NCBI GenBank assembly: GCA_035610365.1
Contig: CM069433.1
Coordinates: forward strand, 168,594,882 to 168,658,881
From: Aquatica leii
Lineage: Eukaryota > Arthropoda > Insecta > Coleoptera > Lampyridae
Direction of reading: 5' to 3'
DNA: 64,000 bases
Shown: positions 58,601 to 61,584 of the stretch, in pieces
Layout: each line of letters starts with the position of its first letter
How positions within the stretch are numbered: the first letter of the stretch is position 1
Translations under genes and position numbers: made by a program
Notes under the pieces: model-generated
What the model was told of the DNA's origin: nothing
Seen by the model: the letters and a program-made list of their open reading frames with translations, nothing else
Databases searched by the model: none

Positions 58601-61584
58601 TCAGTTATTCCCGTAATGTAAAGACGGCAGTGTTATGAAGATTAGTCAAGATTAAATAAATAAGTAATTAGCGTGTGTGTGGAGATAAATTGTAGGTGAT
58701 TTTAGTGTAAACAAGTGTGTGAAGCTATCCGCGGACTTTATCTTATCTTCGTGTAACTGATATAAATTAGTGTAAGTGTTTTTATTAAATATTATTAGAT
58801 TTAATTAATTCGATTAATTTACAAGTGTACTTATTTCTAGTATAAGTAAAAGTAAATTAGTTTTAATAATAAAATTCGTTACAATAACAACCAAAAATTA
58901 ATAATATTGACACGAAAACAGCGCTTAATTTTGGTAAAAAACGATTAACTTGATTTTAATTTTAATTTTTATTTTAACGAGCTTTTTAATTCTTTAATGC
59001 AATAACAATTTTATGTCTTCATTAGCGTTTATTGAATCTTAAAGTTTTAATTAGATTATTTTATTAAGTGTAATCAACAATATAGCAATTAATTTACTGT
59101 ATAAATTATCGTTCGACCCAAAATTTATGCAAATGATAAACACCGTAAATTTTGTATGCATAACGTTTACCTCAGCCAACAGGCGGACAATCCAATCTAT
59201 ATTTAGTTAAACTTGTGCAGACAAACGTTTACTTGCCGATGTGCCATCAATTTAAACACGCTTTAATATTGTCATAAACTAAACTATCACGTTTAATTTC
59301 TATTGTAGCTAAATCTTTCATAAATAAAGGTAAGGGTTCACGTCATCGAATTAAGGATTATTATTAGACACCCCTTAATGTCGATAAGACATTAGTAAGC
59401 GTTTGAATATAAAGCAGAGAAAGAGAATAGTCATTGTAAGGGTAGATTGCGGTTATAAATCTAGAATGCACATATCTGATACCGTTGAAACTGGCCTTCC
59501 TGTACACTACATAACGTCAGAAAAGATAAACCACCTTTATGTCCATAACAAAGTGAAAAATTTATAACGGCGGGTACCCGATAGACTACAAAATAAATTC
59601 AGGTAGAGTTTATGATTTTAACATTTTATGGGACAAAGCTAAAAACGACACTTTCATCCTGGGTTTATTAAAAAAGCAAATGTTTTTGTCATTCATTTTA
59701 AGATATGCTCTTTTATCAAGTTTGTTTGATATTTCGGGCACAAATAATTATTTTCTGAAAGGCTGTATTCTTATCTAACTAAATTATTTTACTAAAGACG
59801 AAACGTGCGTTTTATCTCTTTGTATAACGAGTTTAGTTTATTATTTGGTTTATATATACAACATGTAATGCTATAAGTTGATCTTAATAAATATTTAAGT
59901 AAAAAGAAAAAAAGCAATTGAATATAGTAGACAAAAAATAAATAAGATAAAAAAATTAAAATGTTTTTATAAACGACAGATTAATTAACCGAAACAAAAT
60001 AATGTGCCTGTAAACCAACAGATTAAATAATTTGATGTAAATGTGGCTGCTGACAAACTATAAAAAACAAAATGACAAAATACGCAATCACAATCATTAT
60101 ATCTTTGTAAAATATTAGTATTTTCTTACGCTGATTTTCGTGTAACAAAAAAAAGGTAAGCGACGGCTTACACAGTTTTTCCCGATTGAGTCGCAGGCTT
60201 CGTGATGCTATATTATAAACTAAATCTAAAAAGGCGCCAAAACGACGAAAGTCTAAATTAGGGAGACATCGTTTAAATCTACCCGCAGCTGAAAAAGAAC
60301 AAATAACACGACTGTGATAACACAGAATATACACTTATTTTATCACAGACAGTAGTTCTAAGAGGACGAAGAAGGTATATAAGTATAATTATATAAATTT
60401 TCCAAACACTAATACATGGGTCAGACAAAATATAAGTTACGCCCTATACAGGGCAATACGTCGTACAGTAAACTGATCTAGTTGGTCTAACTTTCACATT
60501 CAAAGAAAGAATAACTTTATATTCGTAAATTCAAAATCACCAAATAAAAAAATGAAGACAGAGACTCAACGCGCACTGCATAAGACTTTGTGGCGCACAA
60601 AATGATCTAATCATTAATTGTGGTAATAACCTAACACGTACGTACGGTCATTCTAACAATCGACATGACCAACGAAGTAGTACTCATAAAAATGGAAATT
60701 GTATTACTTACAGTTATCTTTAATCCAATAGGGATCTAGCTAGTCTTAAACCATAAGAAAAATTTGTTGGTCTAAATAAATTGTGAAATAAGTGTTTAAC
60801 GTGTGTTACAAGTGCAAATAAATAGTGTACATAAATAACGCTGAATCTTATCCGTGGACGGTGTTTATAAAACTCCAGTGATAGTAATAAATAAAGGTGT
60901 TTTTTTTAAAATCGTAGATTTTCTTGTTTCAATCGTCGTGTTTTTCTCCAAATTAAAAATTATTCAAAATTATCTGCAAAACTCAGTGGTGCAAGAATGT
61001 GAATATACTATTCATCGAAAATGAGACGGCCCCAATTACTATACATGAACATAATAACTTTTTAGAAATGAGGTATTTAGAGTTTTTCAAAAATCATAAG
61101 ATATTCCATTATATGAGAATGTTCGTTGGGGCTCCGGAACTAACCACGCACACGGGCCATATCTCGCCAGCTACGCTACTAATTAGTGGTAACAATAAAT
61201 TGTAAAGATTTATCAAAACAAAGTTACTGAATTTACTGTTACTAAGTAAAAATAATTTGTACTTTCTAAAAAATTTGAAATATAAATAATTGTCAGCTCA
61301 TGTTGCAGATTTCATCCTCTGTCCTAATTAAATTGTTAAATAGAATGTTATGATACTATAATTTTCATTATTTTGTACCTTTTAATCAAATATTTATGTT
61401 TTGATCTTGGTACTTAATTTTGGAATTCCTATAATTAATTTTTATAAAAAATCAGTTTACATACTTTATATAGTAAGTTCTTCCCGAATCATCTAAACCT
61501 CGTTCCCACCCGTAAGGTAGTGTATCTTCGCCATATTTCCATGCATCTGCTGGAGGTAGCCAACCGGCTGTTCTCGTCACATGG
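8310..61584 (-). CDS. FRMPD4: FRMPD4-like FERM and PDZ scaffold gene (seven internal exons)
   Basis: Minus-strand gene assembled from seven exons: 61465-61584, 42209-42392, 11692-11940, 11392-11640, 11075-11334, 10733-11027 and 8310-10679. All junctions keep frame and use GT-AG. Domain order is WW (PYGWERG...YYI-NHVNKTTTYENP), PDZ (GFGFVAG...LLPGDQILAVNGEDV), FERM F1, F2 and F3, then about 700 residues of polar, proline-rich sequence. This is the architecture of FRMPD4/Preso, a cytoplasmic scaffold that links membrane receptors and cytoskeletal partners in neurons; that role is known for vertebrate members and only inferred here. At least 1,240 codons are present. The N-terminal exon(s) lie beyond 61584 and the last exon(s) below 8310; neither was found. 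The introns are 53, 47, 57, 51, 30,268 and 19,072 nt. Confidence 0.9.
10733..11027 (-). CDS. FRMPD4: FRMPD4-like exon: end of FERM F2 and start of F3
   Basis: A 295 nt exon, with acceptor TTTTTTAG before 11027 and donor GTAAGC after 10733. It reads RDFGLERFVPASLLENMKRK, then LQAKLHYLDLISQLPSYGAK and ERVILVSPKFGLSQIIGTRN. It completes the helical F2 lobe and opens the PH-like F3 lobe. It ends in phase 0 at NSV. Confidence 0.92.
11075..11334 (-). CDS. FRMPD4: FRMPD4-like exon: FERM F2 lobe, first part
   Basis: A 260 nt exon from IASKPGAHKLRCLFRVAFVP through ALAQRDLAALDYLYTQCCND, ERFAPELQYDTALRLAALHI and KLTVKTVE. The motif pattern (RCLFR-FVP, YLY-Q-CNDV, ERF-PEL-YD-ALRLAAL) matches the F2 lobe of FRMPD3/4. 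The donor GTAAGT follows 11075 and splits a Glu codon after two bases. Confidence 0.92.
11392..11640 (-). CDS. FRMPD4: FRMPD4-like exon: FERM F1 lobe
   Basis: A 249 nt, 83-codon exon, phase 0 at both ends. It opens with PSAFSLGDVCVPPMANVLKV and contains FLENGQTKSFKYDAWTTV and the ubiquitin-like F1 lobe up to DPTDTLAR. The downstream donor is the non-ideal AGA|GTAATA at 11391. I chose it because the family continues directly with IASKPGAHKLRCLFR, which begins after the AG at 11335. Reading straight through the 57 nt instead adds 19 residues and then a TAG stop. Confidence 0.85.
11692..11940 (-). CDS. FRMPD4: FRMPD4-like exon: second half of PDZ
   Basis: A 249 nt, 83-codon exon with acceptor TTGTTACAG before 11940 and donor GTAAGT after 11692, phase 0 at both ends. 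It starts LLPGDQILAVNGEDV, which completes the PDZ fold begun 30 kb upstream. It continues through SASKRARLRSKPSRVRF, a basic segment conserved between PDZ and FERM in FRMPD proteins, and ends NGAPLFP. Confidence 0.92.
11941..12600. other. Start of 30 kb intron, nothing recognised
   Basis: Begins at the splice acceptor of the PDZ exon and runs back into AT-rich intron. Short ORFs here are fortuitous. No repeat or domain was recognised before the integrase relic. Confidence 0.5.
12600..13560 (+). pseudogene. KRBA2/SCAND3-type integrase-derived relic
   Basis: Decayed plus-strand remains of the retroviral-type integrase gene found in KRBA2/SCAND3-like transposon proteins. In one frame at about 12611-12710 it reads DSQNQGSV, a stop, then RANQDIENMLTT. 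The catalytic Glu expected between Val and Arg is replaced by the stop. At 12728-12808 it reads MKNRAHHSGAKRSPYAVMFG, the conserved end of the core. From about 13100 come the tail motifs (KAKKKLEKQAKKN, ITVRIKVPKKSTDQ, LKQLYGRFEINVCQEKL) and at 13381-13493 the segment VPDVEIVLHQTAIKHC with the Cys-rich KCDCKFKCFIQARN. At least three frameshifts and stops. Family assignment is from motif memory. Confidence 0.65.
13860..14110 (+). pseudogene. GIY-YIG fragment of a second Penelope-like lineage
   Basis: The plus strand reads KGIYKLECMCTKIYIGQM, the N-terminal GIY-YIG signature. After a frameshift it reads DVKSAVAKHLYDNRDNRI and YENVKILARSRNYHQRKIRG. This is the C-terminal endonuclease domain of a Penelope-type element, clearly different in sequence from the copies at 63-2345 and 55.3-58.3 kb. 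No reverse transcriptase remains upstream. 14110-14450 holds probable 3' sequence of the same element and no other recognised feature. Confidence 0.6.
14690..15930 (-). pseudogene. LINE ORF2, reverse transcriptase palm to C-terminus
   Basis: From 15930 downwards the minus strand continues the RT after the mariner insertion. It reads ILKHLANREL, a frameshifted equivalent of VALFVDLKAAFDRVN, GLRQGCPLSPSLLAVYMGNL (RT domain 4) and VWSLAYADDIVLVV with the catalytic YADD. The 3' half is Lys/Glu-rich (14755-15209) and ends in the zinc knuckle CRLCGEETEDLNHMRDKC at about 14700-14755. Frameshifts occur near 15500 and 15830. Confidence 0.85.
15931..17375 (-). mobile_element. Tc1/mariner-superfamily element nested in the LINE
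   Basis: 1,445 bp flanked by TA on both sides (15929-15930 and 17376-17377). Terminal inverted repeats of about 110 bp begin cagggtgttaataaaaaacc on the left and end in its inverse (tttttttattaacaccctg) on the right. Both arms share the segment aatacacttaggtccaatac and its complement. The element interrupts the LINE reverse transcriptase exactly within DNIY/ILKHLA, so the insertion is younger than the LINE. Confidence 0.93.
16240..17118 (-). pseudogene. Mariner-superfamily transposase with DUF4817 head
   Basis: Starts at ATG 17118 with MVQFTCAEYADMQLCYDEAH, the DUF4817 helix-turn-helix head, to KTGCFKPPK. The frame is then lost until 16599. From there it reads PHAIHVRSHQFGFLIIVWVG, GPFCLPNRLNGQSYLNFFRD, MYFMHDGAPAYFSHIVRNYL and WIGRGGPVAWPPRSPDLTL. 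The Asp in HDGAPA and the Asp in SPDL are the second and third catalytic positions of this family. A stop follows SPDLTL, and the C-terminal part is only recoverable in shifted frames down to about 16000. Not functional. Confidence 0.85.
17376..17700 (-). pseudogene. LINE ORF2, reverse transcriptase fingers
   Basis: The minus frame reads MTKILNKIWKREGFLERWSE, KNYRGVTLLSTAYKLYATVL and GQAGFRKGRRVIDNIY. These are RT domains 1-2 of R1/Jockey-type LINEs. The reading stops at the mariner insertion at 17375 and resumes at 15930. 17700-18216 is a Lys/Glu-rich linker between endonuclease and RT with frame breaks. Confidence 0.88.
18217..19109 (-). pseudogene. LINE ORF2, apurinic-type endonuclease
   Basis: ORF2 begins with ATG at about 19109 (MMEKEKKEEKKEEVQGEVSE), then LRVLFYNVAGIKN and VVALQETWM (catalytic Glu). 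After a frame change come LIIVGGDFNARI (catalytic Asp/Asn) and YIGGKGESIIDFVMTN, then VESDHQPLEL with the catalytic SDH. All active-site motifs are readable, but in at least three frames. Confidence 0.85.
19110..19612 (-). pseudogene. LINE ORF1, 5'-truncated
   Basis: Minus-strand reading begins abruptly at about 19612 with KRRNNIVIKGWRSEE, the start of the RNA-binding region of LINE ORF1 proteins. It continues LEQKLNVKLEVKKATVINKE, KLRNTKIYISHDLTWEERRV and KMEIDRDRYIWNDRDKDL, and ends in a Lys/Gly-rich tail. The missing N-terminus indicates 5' truncation or later loss. Confidence 0.7.
19613..19900 (+). pseudogene. Mariner-superfamily transposase relic
   Basis: The plus strand reads SHLVGPHFLPQNVNRETYK, then a shifted DNFHVLL and QQDGCLAHCRLAVRRLLKKW. 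This corresponds to the LIGP-LP-LNG-YL / QQDGAPAH-VR-YL block of mariner-like transposases. It carries stops and starts exactly where the LINE ends at 19612, so the LINE may have inserted into or beside it. Confidence 0.6.
19901..22770. other. AT-rich intron sequence, nothing recognised
   Basis: About 2.9 kb without a recognisable domain, TIR or LTR. Short ORFs at 20146-20466 and 20703-21059 have no family resemblance that I can name. A small GC-rich patch at about 20915-20990 resembles hAT end sequence but lacks a partner. Confidence 0.5.
22775..23229 (+). mobile_element. Solo LTR with heat-shock-type promoter, copy 1
   Basis: A 455 bp unit starting TGAAACGTTCGAGAA and ending CCGCAACA (TG...CA), with perfect 4 bp target duplications ATAG at 22771-22774 and 23230-23233. 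A homologous unit lies at 58471-58883 with its own duplication. The order U3 (boxes plus TATA), R (initiator to AATAAA at about 22967) and U5 fits an LTR. No internal region or second LTR adjoins, so it is a solo LTR. A 4 bp duplication fits Ty3/gypsy-like elements, but the superfamily is unproven. Confidence 0.8.
22782..22920 (+). promoter_or_regulatory. LTR promoter: heat-shock-element-like boxes, TATA, initiator
   Basis: TTCGAGAA at 22782-22789, TTCTAGAA at 22812-22819 and again at 22833-22840, and CTCGAGAA at 22864-22871. Each has the TTCnnGAA form bound by heat-shock factor (the last with one mismatch). TATATATA follows at 22887-22894, and the initiator-like TCAATT has its A at 22917, 30 nt downstream of the TATA start. 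That is the canonical arthropod spacing. Heat induction is inference. Confidence 0.65.
23343..23970 (+). pseudogene. LINE ORF1 relic with PHD-type zinc finger
   Basis: ATG at 23343 opens a 70-codon frame with a C4HC3 PHD-like finger: CSVCNDNV, CDKCKLPLHSTC and FCNKCVKC. After a frameshift, 23704-23970 reads LIKEISNIDTVNIRVQKLGK, RPLKVTLPSSADAIQILKNK and DQTPMQLKHL. This is the nucleic-acid-binding part of ORF1 proteins of CR1/Jockey-type LINEs. ORF2 is absent; the relic ends before the hAT at 24200. It starts 113 bp after the solo LTR, but the ORF1 type says it is a different element. 23971-24199 shows nothing more. Confidence 0.65.
24200..27613 (-). mobile_element. hAT DNA transposon with TIRs and 8 bp target duplication
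   Basis: 3,414 bp. The left end is cagtggcgtaactac (24200-24214) and the right end is its inverse gtagttacgacactg (27599-27613), with one mismatch. The flanks are gataaaat (24192-24199) and gatacaat (27614-27621), a 7/8 match as expected for an aged 8 bp hAT duplication. It carries one transposase gene on the minus strand and a GC-rich end region (27290-27600). This is the best-preserved DNA transposon of the window. Confidence 0.92.
24435..26960 (-). pseudogene. hAT transposase, ZMYM1-like, frameshifted
   Basis: Starts at ATG 26960 (MSKRKPSGWELHKRK). It then shows a TTF-type zinc-finger region (CFCEPCWLFANRSHRNFKVN) and a DUF4371-like core with ILDTTQDIT, the first catalytic Asp. At about 25700 the frame shifts to GYDGASVMRGSYGGLQAK (second Asp) and HCASHNLNLVLND plus TRWSSRYDSL (the C/H and RW motifs). 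Further shifts at about 25280 and 24850 lead to the dimerisation segment TTATAERSFSKLKLIENFLS with the catalytic Glu. All catalytic motifs survive but the frame is broken three times, so it is a recently dead gene of about 840 codons. Confidence 0.88.
27690..28370 (-). pseudogene. hAT transposase relic
   Basis: Fragments in several minus frames: LWCFCPKQQLRDYESIKTFT and IGFSSWNKI (zinc-finger-like head), KGSRGTFKFHSVVE, and KIIKLVHNAVYYSVEVNETA then ISKHEQVTFCFRYVDSINIH. The last matches the EVDETADIS-EQ-S-RYVD block around the first catalytic Asp of ZMYM-like hATs, though here the Asp position reads Asn (VNETADI). Decayed beyond function. Confidence 0.55.
28380..29160. other. AT-rich intron sequence, nothing recognised
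   Basis: No coding or repeat structure that I could identify. Confidence 0.5.
29165..29650 (+). pseudogene. hAT relic with large internal deletion
   Basis: The plus strand reads EYMYDSSDWICEFKVNNRFY then KNNVTDLYRLKEKVKKHSLS and NHMKNFMNYATLG. This is the TTF-type zinc-finger head of ZMYM/THAP-like hATs. Shortly after comes LPATIVETKRCSST, stop, KRLNHLY, which resembles the C-terminal LPVTTATAERSFSTLKRIK block. The transposase core between the two is missing. Confidence 0.5.
30108..30602 (+). pseudogene. hAT (ZBED5/GTF2IRD2-like) C-terminal relic with 3' end
   Basis: The plus frame reads LHSDLNQRLEDILHLDIPD, stop, VSNLFA; then IQEQLVELSTNVDSVR; then STRWDLRLLLINIEQDIDTL. These are the last parts of ZBED5-type hAT transposases, with the ERGFSAV block deleted. 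At 30580-30602 the sequence gtcaaaagagtttgaaaatc leads to actag, resembling a hAT 3' terminal repeat. 29651-30107 holds nothing else recognised. Confidence 0.5.
30672..31150 (-). pseudogene. LTR-retrotransposon gag relic (gypsy type)
   Basis: Two minus-strand segments. 31128-30958 includes SKDKCQLVYTTVRDLSVPVK and DTKTYNVM, equivalent to the LLRDL-P-KP-KTY-EL block of insect gypsy Gag. 30926-30672 has FNDRRNFYKLQQERVNEWYP, KDKFVTGTIKNKILDRLLEK and ALIKKEASL-like ends. Both match the Gag capsid region. No pol or LTR is present. Stops separate the segments. Confidence 0.6.
31212..31330 (-). pseudogene. Mariner (Mos1-like) transposase, C-terminal piece
   Basis: The minus strand from 31330 reads SSDWTKCFEGCFNRIYLKGD then YFEKQYKC and ends at TAG 31212-31214. 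This is the C-terminus of mariner transposases (W-KCF--W--R---C----G-YFEK). The rest of the same gene lies 8.5 kb away at 39851-40690. The split falls after THV, where the hAT element inserted. Confidence 0.85.
32421..33120 (-). pseudogene. YqaJ-type (lambda-exonuclease-like) recombinase nuclease
   Basis: The minus frame from 33107 reads QHRSSRWYEERWKILTASNF, the typical YqaJ start, and continues to KRYGKKNEH with a stop at about 32890. The same frame continues as DDFQEVTDIKVNPWGFFVDE, HPCLAASPDKAVDENAIVEI and KCPYGAKMYTP. The PD-(D/E)xK catalytic set (Asp of SPD, Glu and Lys of VEIKCP) is intact. It ends at 32421. One stop separates it from functionality. It acts presumably in element transposition or repair; its role is unproven. 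Confidence 0.82.
33650..34476 (-). pseudogene. Mutator-like transposase-domain protein, broken
   Basis: ATG at 34476 (MDNDIHFYVEEELFSSENEY). From about residue 80 it reads KLALELIELDDQGCQNIAVV then TDGAWSKQSYRTNYNAL and a stop. The conserved protein continues in frame: KKVLYMAVKNKFCLVCARKD, then a shifted KYVKLVGDGDSSVHRKLVES and NECNNRILRNYINKLREV. TDGAWSKRSYGTNYNALSG and KLVGDGDSSVH are hallmarks of the Mutator-like transposase domain found beside YqaJ in animal elements. 33141-33626 has further frameshifted remains (RSYQIRSKTAVAHNELGTLH). Confidence 0.72.
35385..35595 (+). promoter_or_regulatory. Possible 5' leader exon of the ZBED5-like hAT
   Basis: Sequence leading to a good splice donor (gagaaaa|GTAAGT at 35595/35596). 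The only nearby acceptor with correct context is TTTTGCTCACAG at 36576-36587, directly before the transposase ATG at 36588. The inferred 992 nt intron holds the 519 bp TIR element. No TATA box is certain. Inference only. Confidence 0.35.
35772..36290. mobile_element. 519 bp TIR element with TA target duplication
   Basis: Ends cagtgcaatctccgtaatcc (35772) and its inverse ggattatggatattgcactg (to 36290), with a few mismatches, flanked by TA (35770-35771 and 36291-36292). The subterminal gttcggattat motif recurs inside both arms. No transposase. Consistent with a pogo/Tigger-type or other Tc1/mariner-derived MITE. Confidence 0.82.
36588..39545 (+). pseudogene. hAT transposase, ZBED5/SCAND3-like, interrupted
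   Basis: ATG at 36588 opens MTDAMSESKKKYRQYSVDYL with a BED-like finger (CLLCNKVLGN, then LQNHLRCHP). The segment FSIQLD holds the first catalytic Asp at about 37131. A frameshift continues as QEIYEKLLFTRTLTTDT to 37219. After an insertion the gene resumes at about 38466 with VLKDYFIEKAIPLSNIISVA then TDGAHAIVGRYRGF (second Asp) and HCVIHRQHLVAKNVSVRLHE. Further shifts lead to 38849-39133 and finally MPVTYPVL, stop, NIARKF and VERGFSAVTNLLTKKK (catalytic Glu, dimerisation). A run of nine G at about 38609 marks one frameshift. Confidence 0.85.
37222..38465. other. Unclassified insertion inside the hAT transposase
   Basis: About 1.24 kb that separates DT-KG from VLKDYF of the hAT transposase. 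It is GC-richer at its left end (aacgctggcgcgaacaaaca). A short plus ORF at 38005-38214 has no recognised family. No clear terminal repeats or target duplication found. Confidence 0.5.
39851..40690 (-). pseudogene. Mariner (Mos1-like) transposase, main piece
   Basis: The minus strand from about 40626 reads NIVAVRKLIEEDRHVRYRKI then SMTSIHKILDEYLDVRKLYA (helix-turn-helix). After frame changes it reads VTGDESWIYAYEP (first Asp), SGHVATVALQNQNTVNFVWY, ISHYDNESSHTS (second Asp), YSQDLAPNDLLLFP (third Asp; DD34D spacing type) and SPEEAVEAFRTHV. It then runs into the hAT right end. The C-terminus continues at 31330. 40690-40800 probably holds the mariner terminal region. Confidence 0.85.
40800..42208. 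other. AT-rich intron sequence, nothing recognised
   Basis: Short overlapping ORFs on both strands at 41469-41763 are AT-driven. No family recognised. Ends at the FRMPD4-like donor at 42208. Confidence 0.5.
42209..42392 (-). CDS. FRMPD4: FRMPD4-like exon: end of WW domain and first half of PDZ
   Basis: A 184 nt exon with acceptor TTTTTTAG before 42392 and donor GTAAGA after 42209, ending in phase 0. It encodes the last WW strand (HVNKTTTYENPS; Tyr stands where WW domains usually have their second Trp) and the PDZ start (VTLERSPVMGFGFVAG, with GFGF as the carboxylate-binding loop), up to GGPSVDK. It is isolated between introns of 30 kb and 19 kb. Confidence 0.9.
42393..45990. other. AT-rich intron sequence, nothing firmly recognised
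   Basis: 3.6 kb of the 19 kb intron. A 61-codon plus ORF at 44887-45072 (HSRTNLHLNLFSLATSRRIL) faintly resembles the tail of some LINE ORF2 proteins, but not enough to call. Confidence 0.45.
45995..46110 (+). pseudogene. hAT dimerisation-domain scrap
   Basis: A single frame reads CEVERTFSAYKLALTARRQS then NLKTLNILFQL and stop. It matches the C-terminal hAT block (VERSFS-YK-IL-DRR---T-EN) with the catalytic Glu. Nothing else of the transposon is recognisable around it. Confidence 0.6.
46123..48592 (-). pseudogene. LINE with RNase H, internally deleted
   Basis: From 48592 downwards: KVVQINIHHCRVALVALGAY and FVYESWIHKGEIRRLN (endonuclease start); KYRNPRKTKRYLFNETLADQ (linker, 47899); then directly VPFTIRRKTDYVKLPTMYGV and EIKYLGFALDTRLTFNAHLE (RT thumb, 47600). 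Next come PIITYDALVWGRRTNLKSTT, QFIWIPKDQNKRK (RNase H tail, about 46700) and the Cys/His tail HETPHHLLCKCEAY at 46377. The central RT with its catalytic Asp pair is missing. Frames change repeatedly. An I/R1-like LINE type is likely. Confidence 0.75.
48600..49300. other. AT-rich intron sequence, nothing recognised
   Basis: No supported feature. Confidence 0.5.
49310..49903 (+). pseudogene. IS630/mariner-like DDE transposase relic
   Basis: The plus strand gives QQVQKVMACITKDAKPKVTT then KEIRFRLLKQKKS, a broken PSGKDKRLIILH, and finally ETVDYHEEMNSGVFEHWFES and EEGALIMLDNVVANV. The last matches the DYH-EMN---FEKW / VIVLDNA-YH block of a DDE transposase family common in insects; the Asp of LDN is the second catalytic residue. 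Third acidic motif not found. 49904-50620 holds nothing else recognised. Confidence 0.55.
50621..50705 (-). repeat. Hairpin-bearing dispersed repeat, partial copy
   Basis: Minus-orientation partial copy of the repeat at 285-485. It starts with the perfect stem gatggc-aga-gccatc and continues tcatagtataaatttactat to ggtataaaatcaac. Confidence 0.65.
50710..51300. other. Nothing recognised
   Basis: AT-rich, no supported feature. Lys-rich plus-strand fragments just before 51120 may belong to the neighbouring PLE relic. Confidence 0.4.
51300..51835 (+). pseudogene. GIY-YIG region of a third Penelope-like lineage
   Basis: An open frame at 51448-51726 includes FKLTKVLQDENCRITYKIHK and YQVNCTNCNKVYIGTTKTFI then KTRM. 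The C-x2-C plus YIG motif is the linker and GIY-YIG endonuclease of a Penelope-like element. After a frameshift it continues KLTEHVINNSHDVDTTNPVI and CKETDYKN. It differs from the lineages at 63-2345 and 13860. RT core absent. Confidence 0.65.
52085..52440 (-). pseudogene. LINE endonuclease scrap
   Basis: The minus strand reads KGDFLYISSKGESMIDFAIT then N. It corresponds to YTYIGGKGESIIDFVMTN in the LINE at 14450-19612, but is diverged enough to be another family member. The surrounding sequence is Lys-rich with stops. Confidence 0.5.
52630..53420 (+). pseudogene. PIF1-type helicase relic, probably Helitron
   Basis: Plus-strand segments in order: ECTMTHKRALKALNKTIK and FGGAMILLFSDFRLTLPVIP (Walker B-type DECTM and the GD-RQ-LPV motif); YFSKKLPTIGNG; LVVRKFMGNEIHATILKGKF and KIPMIATNMPF; then ITINKSQQSWSVCNLNLTNV and LSPGQLYVVCSHAGK (C-terminal helicase motifs). 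These belong to the PIF1-like helicase of Helitron polyproteins. Indels and stops throughout, N-terminal part and Rep domain absent. Helitron ends (TC...CTRR) not found. Confidence 0.7.
53421..53945. other. Nothing recognised
   Basis: Lys-rich plus ORF up to 53585 and AT-rich remainder, possibly the Helitron 3' part. No terminal hairpin identified. Confidence 0.4.
53946..54540 (-). pseudogene. hAT relic (GTF2IRD2-like) with microsatellite expansion
   Basis: The minus frame reads FVTFLQAIDCEFTNILYNTE, VRWLSLAEVLKRFNELLDGI and EFFEPQDENWLNDF. Then comes a long (TTC)n run, then LNLSLQEKGQFVFDMFANVT and SFTTKLKLFLQQFQSKQLTY. The pattern TEVRWLS-G-VLKRF ... WL-DLAFL-D---HLN-LN--LQGK is the middle of GTF2IRD2/SCAND3-type hAT transposases. 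The expansion replaces the segment after WLNDL. Confidence 0.7.
54135..54211. repeat. (AAG)n microsatellite, about 26 units
   Basis: An uninterrupted aag trinucleotide array of about 77 bp inside the hAT relic. It grew from the TTC/TTT codons of the transposase segment. The long poly-Leu and poly-Phe readings here are artefacts of it. Confidence 0.9.
54735..55030 (-). pseudogene. Mariner-superfamily transposase relic (DUF4817-type)
   Basis: From 55020 the minus strand reads QQEFSVNVCAGILNN, then shifted fragments equivalent to LIG-HVL-RRLNGEHYLHFLRE. Near 54790 the remains of IG-YGAPGCARLKFLRFLSVG occupy the WIGR-GP-WPARSPDLNPLDFFLWG position. Same superfamily as 16240-17118. Heavily decayed. 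Confidence 0.5.
55319..55951 (-). mobile_element. Penelope-like element, 3' portion (copy C)
   Basis: From 55945 the minus strand reads IGQTGRSIKVRVKEHMADCK, VTKSAVAEHVWNQGHTLNFD and TKVLARTPLYFPRLIREAVE, ending in MNREDGL. This is the better-preserved C-terminal part of the PLE family at 63-2345, followed by the 3' tail to gattataagcgactttcgg (about 55325). Probably the same insertion as 57890-58300, split by the segment between them. Confidence 0.78.
55952..57889. other. Unclassified 1.9 kb insertion splitting a Penelope-like element
   Basis: The two PLE halves abut it with similar borders: cctatgttacaatttaaatc on the left (55928 on) and cctatataactaaatcc on the right (57890 on). Both correspond to the same PLE codons, so a target duplication of about 17-21 bp is likely, as made by target-primed retrotransposons. 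No ORF of known family was recognised inside. Confidence 0.5.
57211..57540. repeat. Two-copy tandem repeat, 165 bp period
   Basis: The unit beginning attgaagg at 57211 recurs at 57376. Both copies contain tttgtgtaatta-cgtcatca, ccttatcaccctcatctata, ttattgata-atacg and tatatgcacgtt. Divergence between copies is modest. Minisatellite-like, non-coding as far as can be seen. Confidence 0.8.
57890..58300 (-). mobile_element. Penelope-like element, RT end and GIY-YIG start (copy C, 5' half)
   Basis: An open minus frame from 58231 reads NENLQKEKETLLEFLQQNGY then WKRAINPKVKEDLLPPTSTA, YCMGSTDKISSLLKKDD, WFTYAKDKQGALKHAGIYKI and PCSCGFSYIGI. This is the C-terminal RT/linker part with an intact GIY...YIG motif. 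It breaks at TFRE where the 55952-57889 insertion begins. Upstream RT core is missing. Confidence 0.8.
58471..58883 (+). mobile_element. Solo LTR with heat-shock-type promoter, copy 2
   Basis: 413 bp, TGAAACGTTCGAGAAG ... TCGTTACA, flanked by perfect ATAA duplications (58467-58470 and 58884-58887). Homologous along its length to 22775-23229. TTCGAGAA (58478), TTCGAGAG (58498) and TTCGCGAG (58508) form a clustered series. TATAAATA follows at 58574-58581, and the perfect initiator TCAGTT has its A at 58604, 30 nt from the TATA start. Confidence 0.82.
58888..61464. other. AT-rich intron sequence, nothing firmly recognised
   Basis: A 103-codon minus ORF (60023-60334) and a 68-codon plus ORF (60999-61205) have no recognisable family, no splice context and no neighbours to support them. 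Confidence 0.5.
61465..61584 (-). CDS. FRMPD4: FRMPD4-like exon: linker and WW domain, first part
   Basis: A 120 nt exon with acceptor TTCTTACAG before 61584 and donor GTATGT after 61465. It reads HVTRTAGWLPPADAWKYG followed by LPYGWERGLDDSGRTYYI. That is the N-terminal Gly-Trp-Pro-Pro-like linker and first two strands of the WW domain seen in FRMPD4 proteins. It starts with the third base of a codon and ends after two bases of an Asn codon completed by the exon at 42392. No exon upstream of it was found before the window ends. Confidence 0.85.

Noticed and set aside
60999..61205. 68-codon plus ORF ending near the WW exon
   Set aside because: No recognisable domain and opposite strand to the host gene; nothing supports expression.
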